A DNA stretch of 64,000 bases, taken from Betaproteobacteria bacterium (lineage in GTDB: Bacteria; Pseudomonadota; Gammaproteobacteria; Burkholderiales; Usitatibacteraceae). Position numbers and translations under genes: made by a program. Position 1 is the first letter of the stretch; the number at the start of each line of letters is the position of its first letter. The notes under the pieces were generated by a model. The model was not told the origin of the DNA. It saw only the letters and a list, made by a program, of their open reading frames with translations, and searched no databases. Positions 31,134 through 39,796 of this stretch are shown here, piece after piece. The DNA lies in assembly GCA_016708825.1 (NCBI GenBank), contig JADJEZ010000004.1, forward strand, positions 186,001 through 250,000, in the 5' to 3' direction.

Positions 31134-31661
31134 TCACCGGCGGCCCTTGCCCTTGGGCGCGGCCGCGGCCTTCACGCCCGCGTCGGTGAAGCTCGCGGCA
31201 TGGCGTGCGGCCTTGGTGAAGGAATCGAATGCCGCCGTGGCCGTGGCGAGCGAGGATTTCATCGCCGCGACGGCGACGTCGCTGCCGGCGGGCGCGGATT
31301 TCGCGGCCTGCTCCACGGAGTCGGTGATCGTGCGCTGCAGCCCGGCGAGACGTTCCTCGGCGAGCTTCGAGAGCTCGGCCTGGGTCTCGGAGGCCACTTC
31401 GTACAGGCCGCGGGAATACTCGAGCCACTGGCTCATGGCGGCCTCGGCCGCCTTGGTGCGCAGCGCGAGGAGCTGCTGCATGTCCTGGGTCCCCGAGGCG
31501 GCGCGCGCGGCGCGGGTGGCATCCCCCAGCGCGCTCTTCGCGAAGCCCAGCTGCAGGGCGAGCAGGCGCTCGGCGCCGTCGAGCGACAGCTTCGACAGCC
31601 TCGCGGCCGAAAGCACCGCGGCATTGTTCATGTCGGTCATCTGGTCGGCGAGTTTCACCAT
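31134..31661 (-). CDS. phaP: Phasin (PHA granule-associated protein) PhaP
   Basis: Phasins coat PHA granules and control their size and number. The 175-residue product is helical and Ala-rich with the phasin-family pattern LLALQLGFAKSALGDA, then MQQLLALRTKAAEAAMSQW and YEVASETQAELSKLAEERL. It ends in a basic tail GKGRR. No signal or membrane segment is present. Its promoter is a near-perfect sigma-70 type and carries a PhaR-like site (31705-31716), so expression is probably released when PhaR is titrated onto growing granules. Transcription ends at the terminator near 31040. Confidence 0.92.
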   Translation of the reverse strand: MVKLADQMTDMNNAAVLSAARLSKLSLDGAERLLALQLGFAKSALGDATRAARAASGTQDMQQLLALRTKAAEAAMSQWLEYSRGLYEVASETQAELSKLAEERLAGLQRTITDSVEQAAKSAPAGSDVAVAAMKSSLATATAAFDSFTKAARHAASFTDAGVKAAAAPKGKGRR

Positions 31662-31704
31662 GATCGTCGGATCCCGTGACGGCGGGGCACCGGAATGGTG
31701 CGCC

Positions 31705-31716
31705 GCAACAATTCCA
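31705..31716 (-). promoter_or_regulatory. Predicted PhaR operator in the phaP promoter
   Basis: GCAACAATTCCA (plus strand) matches the degenerate 12-base PhaR-binding repeat reported for Cupriavidus necator as I remember it (GCAMMAAWTMMD). It begins at the last base of the phaP -10 and covers the expected transcription start, an ideal position for repression. A near match (GCACCAAAGCGC) lies at 31762-31773. Confidence 0.55.
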
Positions 31717-31744
31717 TTCTAGGAAGGTGACAGCGGGCTGTCAA
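31716..31744 (-). promoter_or_regulatory. Sigma-70-type promoter of phaP
   Basis: On the minus strand TTGACA (31744-31739) and TAGAAT (31721-31716) are separated by exactly 17 bases, followed by a leader of about 50 bases to the phaP ATG. It is the best consensus promoter in the window. Confidence 0.75.
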
Positions 31745-31900
31745 GGCAATAATATTGCGCTGCACCAAAGCGCCGGCCCTGCGCCGCCGCAAAAGCGTAA
31801 ACTGTAATAAAATGAAGCACTTGGTGCCGTTCCGGCGAACGAAGCCCCGGCCCTGCACACCCGCCGATTGATGTAGCGCAACATAGCCGAGGACCCTGCC

Positions 31901-32512
31901 ATGGCTGCCCTCCGAATCATCAAGAAGTACCCGAACCGCCGGCTCTACGACACGGAGACCTCGACCTACATCACGCTCGCCGAGGTGAAGGACCTGGTGC
32001 TGCAGTACCGGGCGTTCCAGGTGCAGGACGCGAAGTCGGGCGAGGACCTCACCCGCGCGATCCTGCTGCAGATCATCCTCGAGGAGGAGTCGGGCGGCGT
32101 GCCGATGTTCTCCACCGACATGCTCGCCAACATCATCCGCTACTACGGGCACTCCATGCAGGGGCTCATGGGGTCCTACCTAGAACGCTCGATCAACGCC
32201 TTCCACGAGGCGCAGAAGCGCTTCCAGGCGCAGGCGCAGGTCATGGTGCCGAAGATGCCCACCGACACGTTCGCCAACATGATGTCCGGCGGCCCGCAGA
32301 TCCCGCAGGCGATGGGTGGCTACCTCGAGAAGGGGGCGAAGGCCGTGATCGACATGCAGGAGGAGTTGCGCAGCCAGGCGCTCAAGCTCTTCGCGGGTTT
32401 CCCGTACGCAGCCGCGCCGGGGGAGGCCGCGCCGGAAGAGGGAGCGGCGGAAAAGCCGAAGCGCGCGCCGCGCGCGGCACCCCGCAAGCCGCGCACGCGC
32501 AAGAAGAAGTAG
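31901..32512 (+). CDS. phaR: Polyhydroxyalkanoate synthesis repressor PhaR
   Basis: PhaR binds DNA at phasin and its own promoter and also binds PHA granules, so that granule growth lifts repression. The 203-residue product begins with the highly conserved DNA-binding domain RIIKKYPNRRLYDTETSTYI, then LVLQYRAFQVQDAKSGEDLT. The PHB-accumulation regulatory domain with ILLQIILEEES and FSTDMLANIIRYYG comes next. A Lys/Arg/Ala/Pro-rich tail ends in RTRKKK. It is divergent from phaP with a 239-base shared regulatory region, consistent with autoregulation. The upstream AT-rich stretch around 31791-31813 may hold its promoter, but no clear -35 is seen. Confidence 0.95.
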   Translation: MAALRIIKKYPNRRLYDTETSTYITLAEVKDLVLQYRAFQVQDAKSGEDLTRAILLQIILEEESGGVPMFSTDMLANIIRYYGHSMQGLMGSYLERSINAFHEAQKRFQAQAQVMVPKMPTDTFANMMSGGPQIPQAMGGYLEKGAKAVIDMQEELRSQALKLFAGFPYAAAPGEAAPEEGAAEKPKRAPRAAPRKPRTRKKK

Positions 32513-32518
32513 GGCGCC

Positions 32519-33862
32519 TTGGCCACGAGGCGGCGCAAGACGCCGGCGCCCGGTCGCGCCCCGCGCGTGGGCTTCGTGTCCCTGGGCTGCCCGAAGGCGC
32601 TGGTCGACTCCGAGTCCATCCTCACGCAGCTGCGCGCGGAGGGCTACGACATCGCGCCGTCCTACGAGGGCTCGGACCTGGTGGTGGTCAACACCTGCGG
32701 TTTCATCGATGCCGCGGTCGAGGAGTCCCTCGAGGCGATCGGCGAGGCGCTCGCCGCCAACGGGCGCGTGATCGTCACCGGCTGCCTCGGCGCGAAGGGC
32801 GATGTCGTGCGCAACGCGCATCCGAAGGTGCTCGCCGTGACGGGCCCGCAAGCCACGCCCGAAGTGATGGCCGCGGTGCACGCCCACCTTCCCCGGCCCC
32901 ACGATCCCTTCGCGGACCTGGTCCCGCCACAGGGCATCCGGCTCACGCCGCGGCATTACGCCTACCTCAAGATCTCGGAAGGGTGCAACCACCGCTGCAG
33001 CTTCTGCATCATCCCGTCGATGCGCGGCGACCTCGCGAGCCGGCCGGTGGGCGAGGTCCTCCAGGAAGCCGAGACGCTGGTGCGGGCGGGCGTGAAGGAG
33101 CTCCTCGTGATCTCGCAGGACACGAGCGCCTACGGCGTGGACGTGAAGTACCGGACGGGGTTCTGGGGAGGACGGCCCGTGCGCACGCGCATGACGGAAC
33201 TGTGCGAGGCCCTGGGCGGTCTCGGCGCCTGGGTCCGTCTGCACTACGTCTATCCCTATCCCCACGTGGACGAGGTGATCGCCCTCATGGCCGCGGGGCG
33301 GATCCTCCCGTACCTCGACGTGCCCTTCCAGCATGCGAGCCCGCGGATGCTGAAGCTCATGAAGCGGCCGGCGGCGAGCGAGAAGAACCTCGACCGCATC
33401 CGCGCGTGGCGGGCGGCGTGCCCGGAACTCACGGTGCGCTCCACCTTCATCGTCGGCTTCCCGGGCGAGACCGAGGGCGAGTTCGAGGAACTGCTCTCCT
33501 TCCTGCGCGAGGCCCGGCTGGACCGCGTCGGCTGCTTCGCCTATTCGCCGGTCGAGGGCGCCCGCGCGAACGCGCTTCCCGGCGCCGTGCCGGAGGCCGT
33601 CAAGCAGGAGCGGCTGGCCCGCTTCATGGCCGTGCAGGCCGAAGTGAGTCGCGACCGGCTTGCGGCCAAGGTCGGCAGGGAAATGGACGTGCTCGTCGAC
33701 CATGTCGAGGCAGGTGTGGCGATCGCGCGCAGCAGCGCGGATGCGCCCGAGATCGACGGCGTGGTGCGCGTTGCCGGAGCGAAGGGCTTTTCTGCCGGAC
33801 AGTTCGCGCGGGTGCGCGTGACCGCCGCGGGCGACCACGACCTCGAGGCCGTTCCCGCCTGA
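32519..33862 (+). CDS. rimO: Ribosomal protein uS12 methylthiotransferase RimO
   Basis: RimO is a radical-SAM enzyme that methylthiolates an aspartate of ribosomal protein S12. The 447-residue product has the N-terminal UPF0004 domain with three cluster cysteines (SLGCPKALVDSE, NTCGF, TGCLG). The radical-SAM CxxxCxxC is in CNHRCSFC and IIPSMRG follows it. A TRAM domain is at the C terminus. SLGCPKALVDSE distinguishes RimO from MiaB. The start appears to be TTG at 32519, seven bases after the phaR stop, with AGGG just before it. Confidence 0.95.
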   Translation: MATRRRKTPAPGRAPRVGFVSLGCPKALVDSESILTQLRAEGYDIAPSYEGSDLVVVNTCGFIDAAVEESLEAIGEALAANGRVIVTGCLGAKGDVVRNAHPKVLAVTGPQATPEVMAAVHAHLPRPHDPFADLVPPQGIRLTPRHYAYLKISEGCNHRCSFCIIPSMRGDLASRPVGEVLQEAETLVRAGVKELLVISQDTSAYGVDVKYRTGFWGGRPVRTRMTELCEALGGLGAWVRLHYVYPYPHVDEVIALMAAGRILPYLDVPFQHASPRMLKLMKRPAASEKNLDRIRAWRAACPELTVRSTFIVGFPGETEGEFEELLSFLREARLDRVGCFAYSPVEGARANALPGAVPEAVKQERLARFMAVQAEVSRDRLAAKVGREMDVLVDHVEAGVAIARSSADAPEIDGVVRVAGAKGFSAGQFARVRVTAAGDHDLEAVPA

Positions 33863-33883
33863 GGGCCGGGCGCGGTGCGAGCC

Positions 33884-34453
33884 TCAGTGCCCCAGGGTGG
33901 CGTTCACCGCCGCCACGAGGGCGGAGGCCGAAATGGGCTTGGCGATGTAGCCGTCGGCGCCCGCCTGGAGCCCGCGCACGATGTCCTTCCTCGCGCTGTG
34001 CGCCGTGAAGAGGACCGCGGGCGTTTCGAAGAGGTGCTTGTGGCGCCGGACGCGGGCGAGGAATTCCAGCCCGCTCATTCCCGGCATCTCCACGTCGAGG
34101 AGCAGCAGCGCCGGCGCACCCACGCGGGACATGAGGCGTGCGGCCTCGCGCGGGTCCAGGGCGACCACCGCCTGGTACCCGGCCTTGCGCAGCACGTGCG
34201 CCGCGAGTTCCGCCGTCGGCGCGTCGTCGTCCACGATCATCACGACGTGGTTCGCGGGGCTGCCCGGTCGTGGCCGTACCAGCACCACGTGGAAGCCTTC
34301 CTCCCCCAGGGCGTGGGAGCCGATGAGCGCGTCTTCCTCGTGCTCCGGCGTCGGCGGGCCGGGCGCGGCCGGAGCGGCGGCATCCTCGACGAGGGAGGTG
34401 AAATCGAGGTCGAAGGGATCCTCGGGGTGCGCCGGCGCGGGACCGTTACCCAT
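33884..34453 (-). CDS. Response regulator with N-terminal extension (receiver only)
   Basis: A 189-residue protein with a C-terminal receiver domain: VMIVDDDAPTAELAAHVL, phosphoacceptor Asp in LLLLDVEMPGMSG, Thr/Ser in VLFTAHS and Lys in YIAKPIS. No output domain follows. The first 65 residues carry two short motifs, DLDFTSLVEDA and EDALIGSHALGEEGFH, shared with the response regulator at 35010-35570. The two are paralogues, and the extension may be a docking element. The gene is convergent with rimO and lies 3' of the glycine-zipper gene in the minus-strand cluster. Confidence 0.85.
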   Translation of the reverse strand: MGNGPAPAHPEDPFDLDFTSLVEDAAAPAAPGPPTPEHEEDALIGSHALGEEGFHVVLVRPRPGSPANHVVMIVDDDAPTAELAAHVLRKAGYQAVVALDPREAARLMSRVGAPALLLLDVEMPGMSGLEFLARVRRHKHLFETPAVLFTAHSARKDIVRGLQAGADGYIAKPISASALVAAVNATLGH

Positions 34454-34507
34454 GCTTCGTCACGACGGATCCGGCTGCGATGGGGTCCAGGGCACCCGAA
34501 AGCGGGG

Positions 34508-34930
34508 CTATTGGCGCGTGAGCTTGCCGTCCACGACCTTGATCCGGTCGCCCGCACGGTAGCTCGTGGCCTTCGCGAAATGGAAGGTGCGCGACCTGCC
34601 GTCCTCCATCTTCACGACGACCTGGTAGGTGATCTTCGCGTTCCGGTTCTTCTCGATCTCGTTGCCCGCGTAGGCGCCGGCGCCGGCGCCCACGATCGTG
34701 GCGGCGGTGTTGCCGCGGCCGCTGCCGACCTGGTGCCCGAGCACGCCGCCCAGCACGCCGCCGGTGACGGCGCCCACGCCCGAGGCCTCGCCTTTCTGCT
34801 TTATCGTCCGCACGTCGGTGACGGTGCCGCAGTTGTCGCATCTCGCCTGGGCAGCGGGGGTGAACGCGAGGAATGCGGCCAGGAAGACGGCCGGCAGGGC
34901 GGCCAGGTGCAGGCGACGAACGGGTTTCAT
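34508..34930 (-). CDS. Exported glycine-zipper (2TM) protein
   Basis: A 140-residue protein with a signal peptide (MKPVRRLHLAALPAVFLAAF, cleavage near AQA). A double-Cys CDNCG is at the mature N terminus. A glycine-zipper segment GVGAVTGGVLGGVLGHQVGSG and GAGAGAYAGNEIEKN follows, typical of SlyB/Rick_17kDa-type outer-membrane-associated proteins. The C-terminal third is a small beta-rich domain. It interrupts a run of signalling genes with no obvious functional link. ATG 34930 is chosen for the signal peptide; an upstream in-frame ATG would add 18 residues. Confidence 0.8.
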   Translation of the reverse strand: MKPVRRLHLAALPAVFLAAFLAFTPAAQARCDNCGTVTDVRTIKQKGEASGVGAVTGGVLGGVLGHQVGSGRGNTAATIVGAGAGAYAGNEIEKNRNAKITYQVVVKMEDGRSRTFHFAKATSYRAGDRIKVVDGKLTRQ

Positions 34931-35009
34931 GGAGCGTCCGCGAAGTGAAGGGGGTTGGTGGCGGAAATTGTACCCGCGCGCCACCGCGCCGGCGCGTGCC
35001 CGGGCCCGT

Positions 35010-35570
35010 TCACGCCGACAGGACGGTCCTCACCGCCTCGACCAGCGCGGTTCCCGAGATCGGTTTCGCGACATAGCCGTCGGCGCCGGCGAGCAGGCCC
35101 CGGATCACGTGGCGCCGCTCGCTGTGGGCGGTGAAGAGGATCACGGGCGTGTCCTTCAGGTATTTGTTGGCGCGCATCTTCGCGAGGAAGTCGAAGCCGT
35201 TGATGCCGGGCATCTCCACGTCGAGCAGCACGAGCGCCGGCGGGCCCAGGGCGCTCATGTGTCGCGCGGCGTCGCGCGGGTTGCCGACGACCACCGCCTG
35301 GAAGCCCGCCTTCCGGAGCACGGCCGCGGCGAGTTCCCCCGTGGGCAGGTCGTCGTCGACGACGAGCACGACCTGGGCGGAAGGATCCGCGCTCGGCGCT
35401 CCCGACCGGCGCGCGGCGATGAGGTGGAAGCCTTCGGTGCCGAGCGAACGCGAGCCGATGAGGGCCTCCTGGTCCTCCGCGGGGGTGGGCGCCGAGCGCA
35501 GGACCGGCGGGGGCGTGCTCGCCTCGGCGAGGGAGGTGAAGTCGAGATCGCTCTCGTCGGTCGTGCTCAA
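35010..35570 (-). CDS. Response regulator with N-terminal extension (receiver only), paralogue
   Basis: A 186-residue paralogue of the regulator at 33884-34453. Its receiver has VLVVDDDLPTGELAAAVL, Asp in ALVLLDVEMPGINGF, VILFTAHS and YVAKPIS. The N-terminal extension repeats the motifs DLDFTSLAEAS and QEALIGSRSLGTEGFH. The TTG start at 35570 overlaps the stop of the upstream receiver gene (TTGA), so they are translated together. It has no output domain, so it presumably signals by protein contact within the local phosphorelay. Confidence 0.85.
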   Translation of the reverse strand: MSTTDESDLDFTSLAEASTPPPVLRSAPTPAEDQEALIGSRSLGTEGFHLIAARRSGAPSADPSAQVVLVVDDDLPTGELAAAVLRKAGFQAVVVGNPRDAARHMSALGPPALVLLDVEMPGINGFDFLAKMRANKYLKDTPVILFTAHSERRHVIRGLLAGADGYVAKPISGTALVEAVRTVLSA

Positions 35571-35974
35571 GGGGCCTTCTCCATCGGTGGGAGGTTTTCC
35601 ATCCAGATTGCGGTGATCTGCCGCCCGAGCTTCAGCGGGTCGAAGGGCTTCGACACGGTGCCGATCGCGCCCGCTGCGCGGTAGCGTTCGAGGTCGCTGG
35701 GATTGATCCGCGCGGTGAAGAAGATCGCCGGCGCGCGCGCGCCGCCTTCGCGCAGGCGCGCGAGGAGGTCCATGCCGTCCATCCCCGGCATGCTCATGTC
35801 GATGAGGAAGAGCTCCGGATCGAAGGCCTGCGCCTGCGCGAGCGCTTCCTCGCCGGAACTGCAGCTGCACACGGAAAAGCCGCCGATCTTTCCGAGGGCG
35901 AGCTTCACGATGCCGCGGATGTCGGGCTGGTCGTCGACGTGGAGGATGCGATGGAAGGGCGGTGGCGTGGTCAT
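35567..35974 (-). CDS. Single-domain response regulator
   Basis: A 135-residue stand-alone receiver (CheY-like): ILHVDDQPDIRGIVKLAL, phosphoacceptor Asp in LFLIDMSMPGMDG, AIFFTARI and Lys in GTVSKPFDPLKL. It starts four bases after the stop of the PAS histidine kinase and overlaps the next regulator, so it is very likely the cognate first receiver of that kinase. No output domain is present. Confidence 0.88.
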   Translation of the reverse strand: MTTPPPFHRILHVDDQPDIRGIVKLALGKIGGFSVCSCSSGEEALAQAQAFDPELFLIDMSMPGMDGMDLLARLREGGARAPAIFFTARINPSDLERYRAAGAIGTVSKPFDPLKLGRQITAIWMENLPPMEKAP

Positions 35975-35978
35975 GGGC

Positions 35979-37926
35979 TCATTCTGACATCTGCGCCTCG
36001 GGAAGGTCGAACCAGAAGACGGTTCCCCCGCCCGGGGCGTCCTCGAAACCGATGGCGCCGCCCAGCCGCGTGACGATCTCGCGGCTGATGGCGAGACCCA
36101 GCCCCGTGCCCTCCGTCCTGCGGCTGTCGCCGGTTTCGGCCTGGGAAAAGGGCTGGAAGATCCCGCGCGCGGAAGTGCTCGGGAATGCCCGGGCCCCGGT
36201 CGCGGACGTGGGTGCGCACGAGGCCACCCGGATGGCGCCGCGCACCGAGGGTGACGACGCCGCTTGCCGGCGAGAACTTGGCCGCGTTGAGGAGGAGGTT
36301 CGACAGCACCTGGGACAGGCGGTCCGGGTCGCCGGTGACGCGCAGGCCCTCCCCGGGCTCCAGCTCGAAGCGCACGTCGAAGGCCTGCATGAGCCCGCGG
36401 CTCGCGGCCACGGCCTCCCCCAGGTGCGTCCTCCAGTCGAGGGTCCCGATGCGGAAAGCGATGTGTCCTGCCGCCATCTTCTCGATGTCGAGCAGGTCGT
36501 CCACGAGCCGCCAGAGGCGGTCGGAATTCTGCAGCGCGATTTCCACGAGCGGTGCGGCCTCCGCCGGCAATTCGCCCGCCACGCCCCCGGCGAGCAGGCC
36601 CAGGGAGCCGCGCATGGCGGTGAGGGGCGTGCGCAGCTCGTGGCTCACGACCGAGACGAAGTGGTCCTTCATGCGGTCGGCTTCCTTCAGGCGCGTCACA
36701 TCGATGCCCAGCACGATCACGCCCGCGACCTGGCCGTCGTCGCCGCGCAGCGGCCAGTGCAGCATGTCCATGTCGACGGCGGTCCCGCCGGGCGCCGCGA
36801 GCCGGGTTTCGTAGTGGGCGGGCTCGCCGGCGAGCGCGCGGCGCAAGTGCGGCTCGAACTCGGCGAAGCGCTCCTCGCCCAGGACCTCGCGAATCGGCTG
36901 CCCGCCGATCTCCTCGCCCTGCCGGCCGATTAGCTCGGCGAAGGCCTTGTTGTGGATCGCGAGGCGCTGCTCGCGGTTCACGAACACGATGGCGGCGGGC
37001 ATGAACTCCACGAGCTGGCGCAGCTCCAGCTCGCTCTTGCGCAGGCGCTGCTCCGCGAGCTTGCGGTCGGTGATCATCCGCGCGAGTCCCCGATAGCCCC
37101 GGAATTCCCCCTGCTCGCCCAGTACCGGCACCGCACCCACGGAGAGCCAGGCGTCCTCGCCGCCGGCGGTGGCCTGGCGGATCTCCAGGTCGCGGAACGC
37201 GCGCCGCCGCTCGAGCACCTCGCGGTGGGCTCCCCAGTCGGCCTGGGTGAGCTCGGGGGCGTCGAGCGGGGGGCGGGGCAGCATCGCATCGCGGCCGCGC
37301 GACCACGCCGGGGCGGACCAGGTGACCAGGTTGAAATGCTCGTCCTGCTCCCAGTAGAGATCCGCGGAAAGGGCGGTCAGTGCGCGGAAGCGCGCCTCGC
37401 TCTCGGCGAGCGACTTCTCGGCGCGCTTCCTCTCGGTGACGTCCGCATGGGTGCCGCTCGCGTGCGCGGCGCGGCCCTGCGGGTCGCGGGCGTTCACCAT
37501 GCCGCGGGTGCGGATCCAGCGCCAGGCGCCGTCGACCGTGCGCACGCGGTACTCGGCGTCGAAATGGCCTTCGGTTCCCTTCAACGCTTCGGCCGCGGCC
37601 TGCCGCACCCGGGCGAGGTCGTCCGGGTGGACGAGTGCGACGAATTCCGTGACCGGACCGCGCGTCTCCTTCGAGGCGCCGCCGAGCATTTCCATCCAGT
37701 TCGCGTTGAGCCAGATGGAATCGGCGGCGATGTCCCAGTCCCAGATGGTGAGCGACGATCCCTCGAGCGCGTTGCGGATACGGTCGCGCTCGCGGGCCAG
37801 TTCGGCATTGGCCGCGTCGAGGGCTTGGCTGTCGCGCCGGAGCATCCACAGCGCGATGCCCAGCAGCGCCGCCGCGACCGGCAGGATCGCGAGCAGGAAT
37901 GCGTCGACGAACGCGATGCCGATCAC
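35979..37926 (-). pseudogene. Membrane-linked multi-PAS sensor histidine kinase, one frameshift
   Basis: The predicted 648-residue kinase has one N-terminal membrane helix (FLLAILPVAAALLGIALWML) and three PAS/PAC units (e.g. LTIWDWDIAADSIWLN, and YWEQDEHFNLVTWS, and AAIVFVNREQRLAIHNKAF). The HisKA box is SVVSHELRTPLTAMRG and the ATPase domain contains LSNLLLNAAKFSPASG and DRGPGIPEHFR. Near 36162 one extra G shifts the frame; removing it restores ARIFQPFSQAETGDSRR and EGTGLGLAISREI up to the stop at 35979. GTG 37926 overlaps the Hpt gene stop, so Hpt, kinase and receivers form one operon. Confidence 0.85.
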
Positions 37927-38198
37927 GGGGGGGGCGGGGCTTGCGACCCGGTTTCCGGGATCGACTCCCGCAGGCGGGGCACGAGATCCTGCACGGCCAT
38001 GCGGTCGGCGCGGCCGGCGGCCTCCTCGAGCGCGGCGCCTATCCGCCCCGCCTCGGGGAATCCGAAGGAGGCGGACGAGCCCCGGAAGGCGTGGCCGATG
38101 GCGCGGATCGCGGCGAAGTCGAGGACGGCGAACGCGGCGTCGAGCCGAACCAGGTCCGCGCGGCGCGTCTCGAGAAAGAGTTCGAGCAGCTCCCGCAT
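37923..38198 (-). CDS. Hpt (histidine phosphotransfer) domain protein
   Basis: A 91-residue single-domain Hpt protein. The phosphorylatable His is in IGHAFRGSSASFGF, in the usual helix-turn context of Hpt domains, and LFLETRRADLVRLDAAF forms the preceding helix. It would shuttle phosphate between the adjacent kinase and receivers. The ATG at 38198 gives an open frame. A better start may be ATG 38245: adding one C to a run of five near 38219 gives TPRNPGEPPVDFSGEMREL, extending the protein by 16 residues. The stop overlaps the kinase GTG. Confidence 0.75.
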   Translation of the reverse strand: MRELLELFLETRRADLVRLDAAFAVLDFAAIRAIGHAFRGSSASFGFPEAGRIGAALEEAAGRADRMAVQDLVPRLRESIPETGSQAPPPP

Positions 38199-38267
38199 CT
38201 CGCCGGAGAAATCGACGGGGGCTCGCCGGGATTGCGCGGGGTCATGGTCGGCGCGCCCGGGACTCGA

Positions 38268-39794
38268 TCAGCCCGCGTCCGCGACGGGCTTCAGCTGCGG
38301 AAAGAGGATCACGTCGCGGATGGAGGGGCTGTCGGTGAAGAGCATCGCGAGCCGGTCGATGCCGATGCCCTCGCCGGCGGTCGGCGGCAGGCCGTACTCG
38401 AGCGCGCGGACATAGTCCGCGTCGTAGTACATCGCCTCCTCGTCTCCCGCCTCCTTGGCCCGGGCCTGCTCGGCGAAGCGGGCGGCCTGGTCCTCGGGGT
38501 CGTTCAGCTCGGAAAAGCCGTTGGCCATCTCGCGCCCGGTGATGAAGAGCTCGAAGCGGTCGGTGACGGCCGGGTTCGCGTCGTTCGCGCGCGCGAGGGG
38601 CGAGACGTCGGTCGGGTGCGCCACGATGAAGGTGGGCTGCACGAGCTTCGCCTCCGTCGTCGCCTCGAAGAGCTTCAGCTGCAGGATCCCCAGCCCGTCG
38701 GTCGGGAACACCTCGATCTCGAAGGGACCGAGGGCGGCCTTGAGATACTCGGGCTTCGCAAGCTCGGCGAGCGGGTATTTCGGGTTGTACTGGGCGATCG
38801 CCTCGGCCATGGTCAGCCGGTCGAAGGGCCTGGCGAGATCGATCGTCTCGCCCTGGTAGGCGAGCGTGGTCGTGCCCAGCACCTTCGCCGCGCACTCGCG
38901 CAGCAGCGTCTCCGTGAGATCCATGAGGTAGCGGTAGTCGCGGTAGGCCTCGTAGAACTCGATCATCGTGAACTCGGGATTGTGGCGCGTGCTCATGCCC
39001 TCGTTCCTGAAGTTGCGGTTGATCTCGAAGACCTTCTCGAGGCCCCCGACGGTCAGGCGCTTGAGGTAGAGCTCCGGCGCGATGCGCAGGTAAAGGTCCA
39101 TGTCGAGCGCGTTGTGATGCGTGCGGAAGGGCTTGGCCGCGGCCCCGCCCGGGATCGCGTGCATCATCGGCGTCTCGACCTCGAGGTAGCCGCGGGCGAC
39201 GAAGAATTCCCGAATCGCCTGCACGAGCCGGGAGCGCTTGATGAACGTGTCGCGCGACTCCGGGTTCACGATGAGGTCGACATGCCGGTTGCGGTAGCGC
39301 GCCTCCATGTCGGCGAGCCCGTGGTACTTGTCGGGCAGCGGGCGCAGCGACTTCGCGAGCAGCCGGATCGAGGAGACCTGGACCGTGAGTTCGCCCGTCT
39401 TGGTGCGGAAGAGCGTGCCCTCGGCGCCCACGATGTCGCCCAGGTCCCAGTGCTTGAAGTCCTCGTAGGCCTCGGCCCCGAGGGCGTCCGACTTCACGTA
39501 CACCTGGATGCGCCCGCTCATGTCCTGGAGCGTGGCGAAGGACGCCTTGCCCATCACGCGCTTGAGCATCATCCGGCCAGCCACGCAGGCCCGCGGGGGG
39601 GCGGCCTCGAGTTCTTCCTTGGTCGCGGCGCCGTGGGCCGCGTGAAGATCCGCCGCAAGGTGCTCGCGCGAGAAGTCGTTCGGGAAGGCGTTTCCCCGCT
39701 CCCGGAGCCGGGCGAGCTTGGCGCGCCGCTCGGCGAGGATCTGGTTCTCGTCCTGGGGCGGCTCGGCCGGCGGGTTCTTCTGGTCTTCGGACAT
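38268..39794 (-). CDS. lysS: Lysyl-tRNA synthetase (class II)
   Basis: LysRS charges tRNA-Lys. The 508-residue product has the N-terminal OB-fold anticodon-binding domain (VAGRMMLKRVMGKASFATLQ). Class II motif 1 is around EVETPMMHAIPGGAAAKPF, motif 2 is FRNEGMSTRHNPEFTMIE and motif 3 is GEGIGIDRLAML. It lies two bases downstream of prfB, the same recJ-prfB-lysS order found in many proteobacteria, so it is probably co-transcribed with prfB. Confidence 0.97.
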   Translation of the reverse strand: MSEDQKNPPAEPPQDENQILAERRAKLARLRERGNAFPNDFSREHLAADLHAAHGAATKEELEAAPPRACVAGRMMLKRVMGKASFATLQDMSGRIQVYVKSDALGAEAYEDFKHWDLGDIVGAEGTLFRTKTGELTVQVSSIRLLAKSLRPLPDKYHGLADMEARYRNRHVDLIVNPESRDTFIKRSRLVQAIREFFVARGYLEVETPMMHAIPGGAAAKPFRTHHNALDMDLYLRIAPELYLKRLTVGGLEKVFEINRNFRNEGMSTRHNPEFTMIEFYEAYRDYRYLMDLTETLLRECAAKVLGTTTLAYQGETIDLARPFDRLTMAEAIAQYNPKYPLAELAKPEYLKAALGPFEIEVFPTDGLGILQLKLFEATTEAKLVQPTFIVAHPTDVSPLARANDANPAVTDRFELFITGREMANGFSELNDPEDQAARFAEQARAKEAGDEEAMYYDADYVRALEYGLPPTAGEGIGIDRLAMLFTDSPSIRDVILFPQLKPVADAG

Positions 39795-39796
39795 GG

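Noticed and set aside
37923..38245. Hpt gene as definitely frameshifted
   Set aside because: Adding one C gives a plausible longer start, but the shorter ATG frame is complete for the Hpt fold, so the shift is noted only as a possibility.
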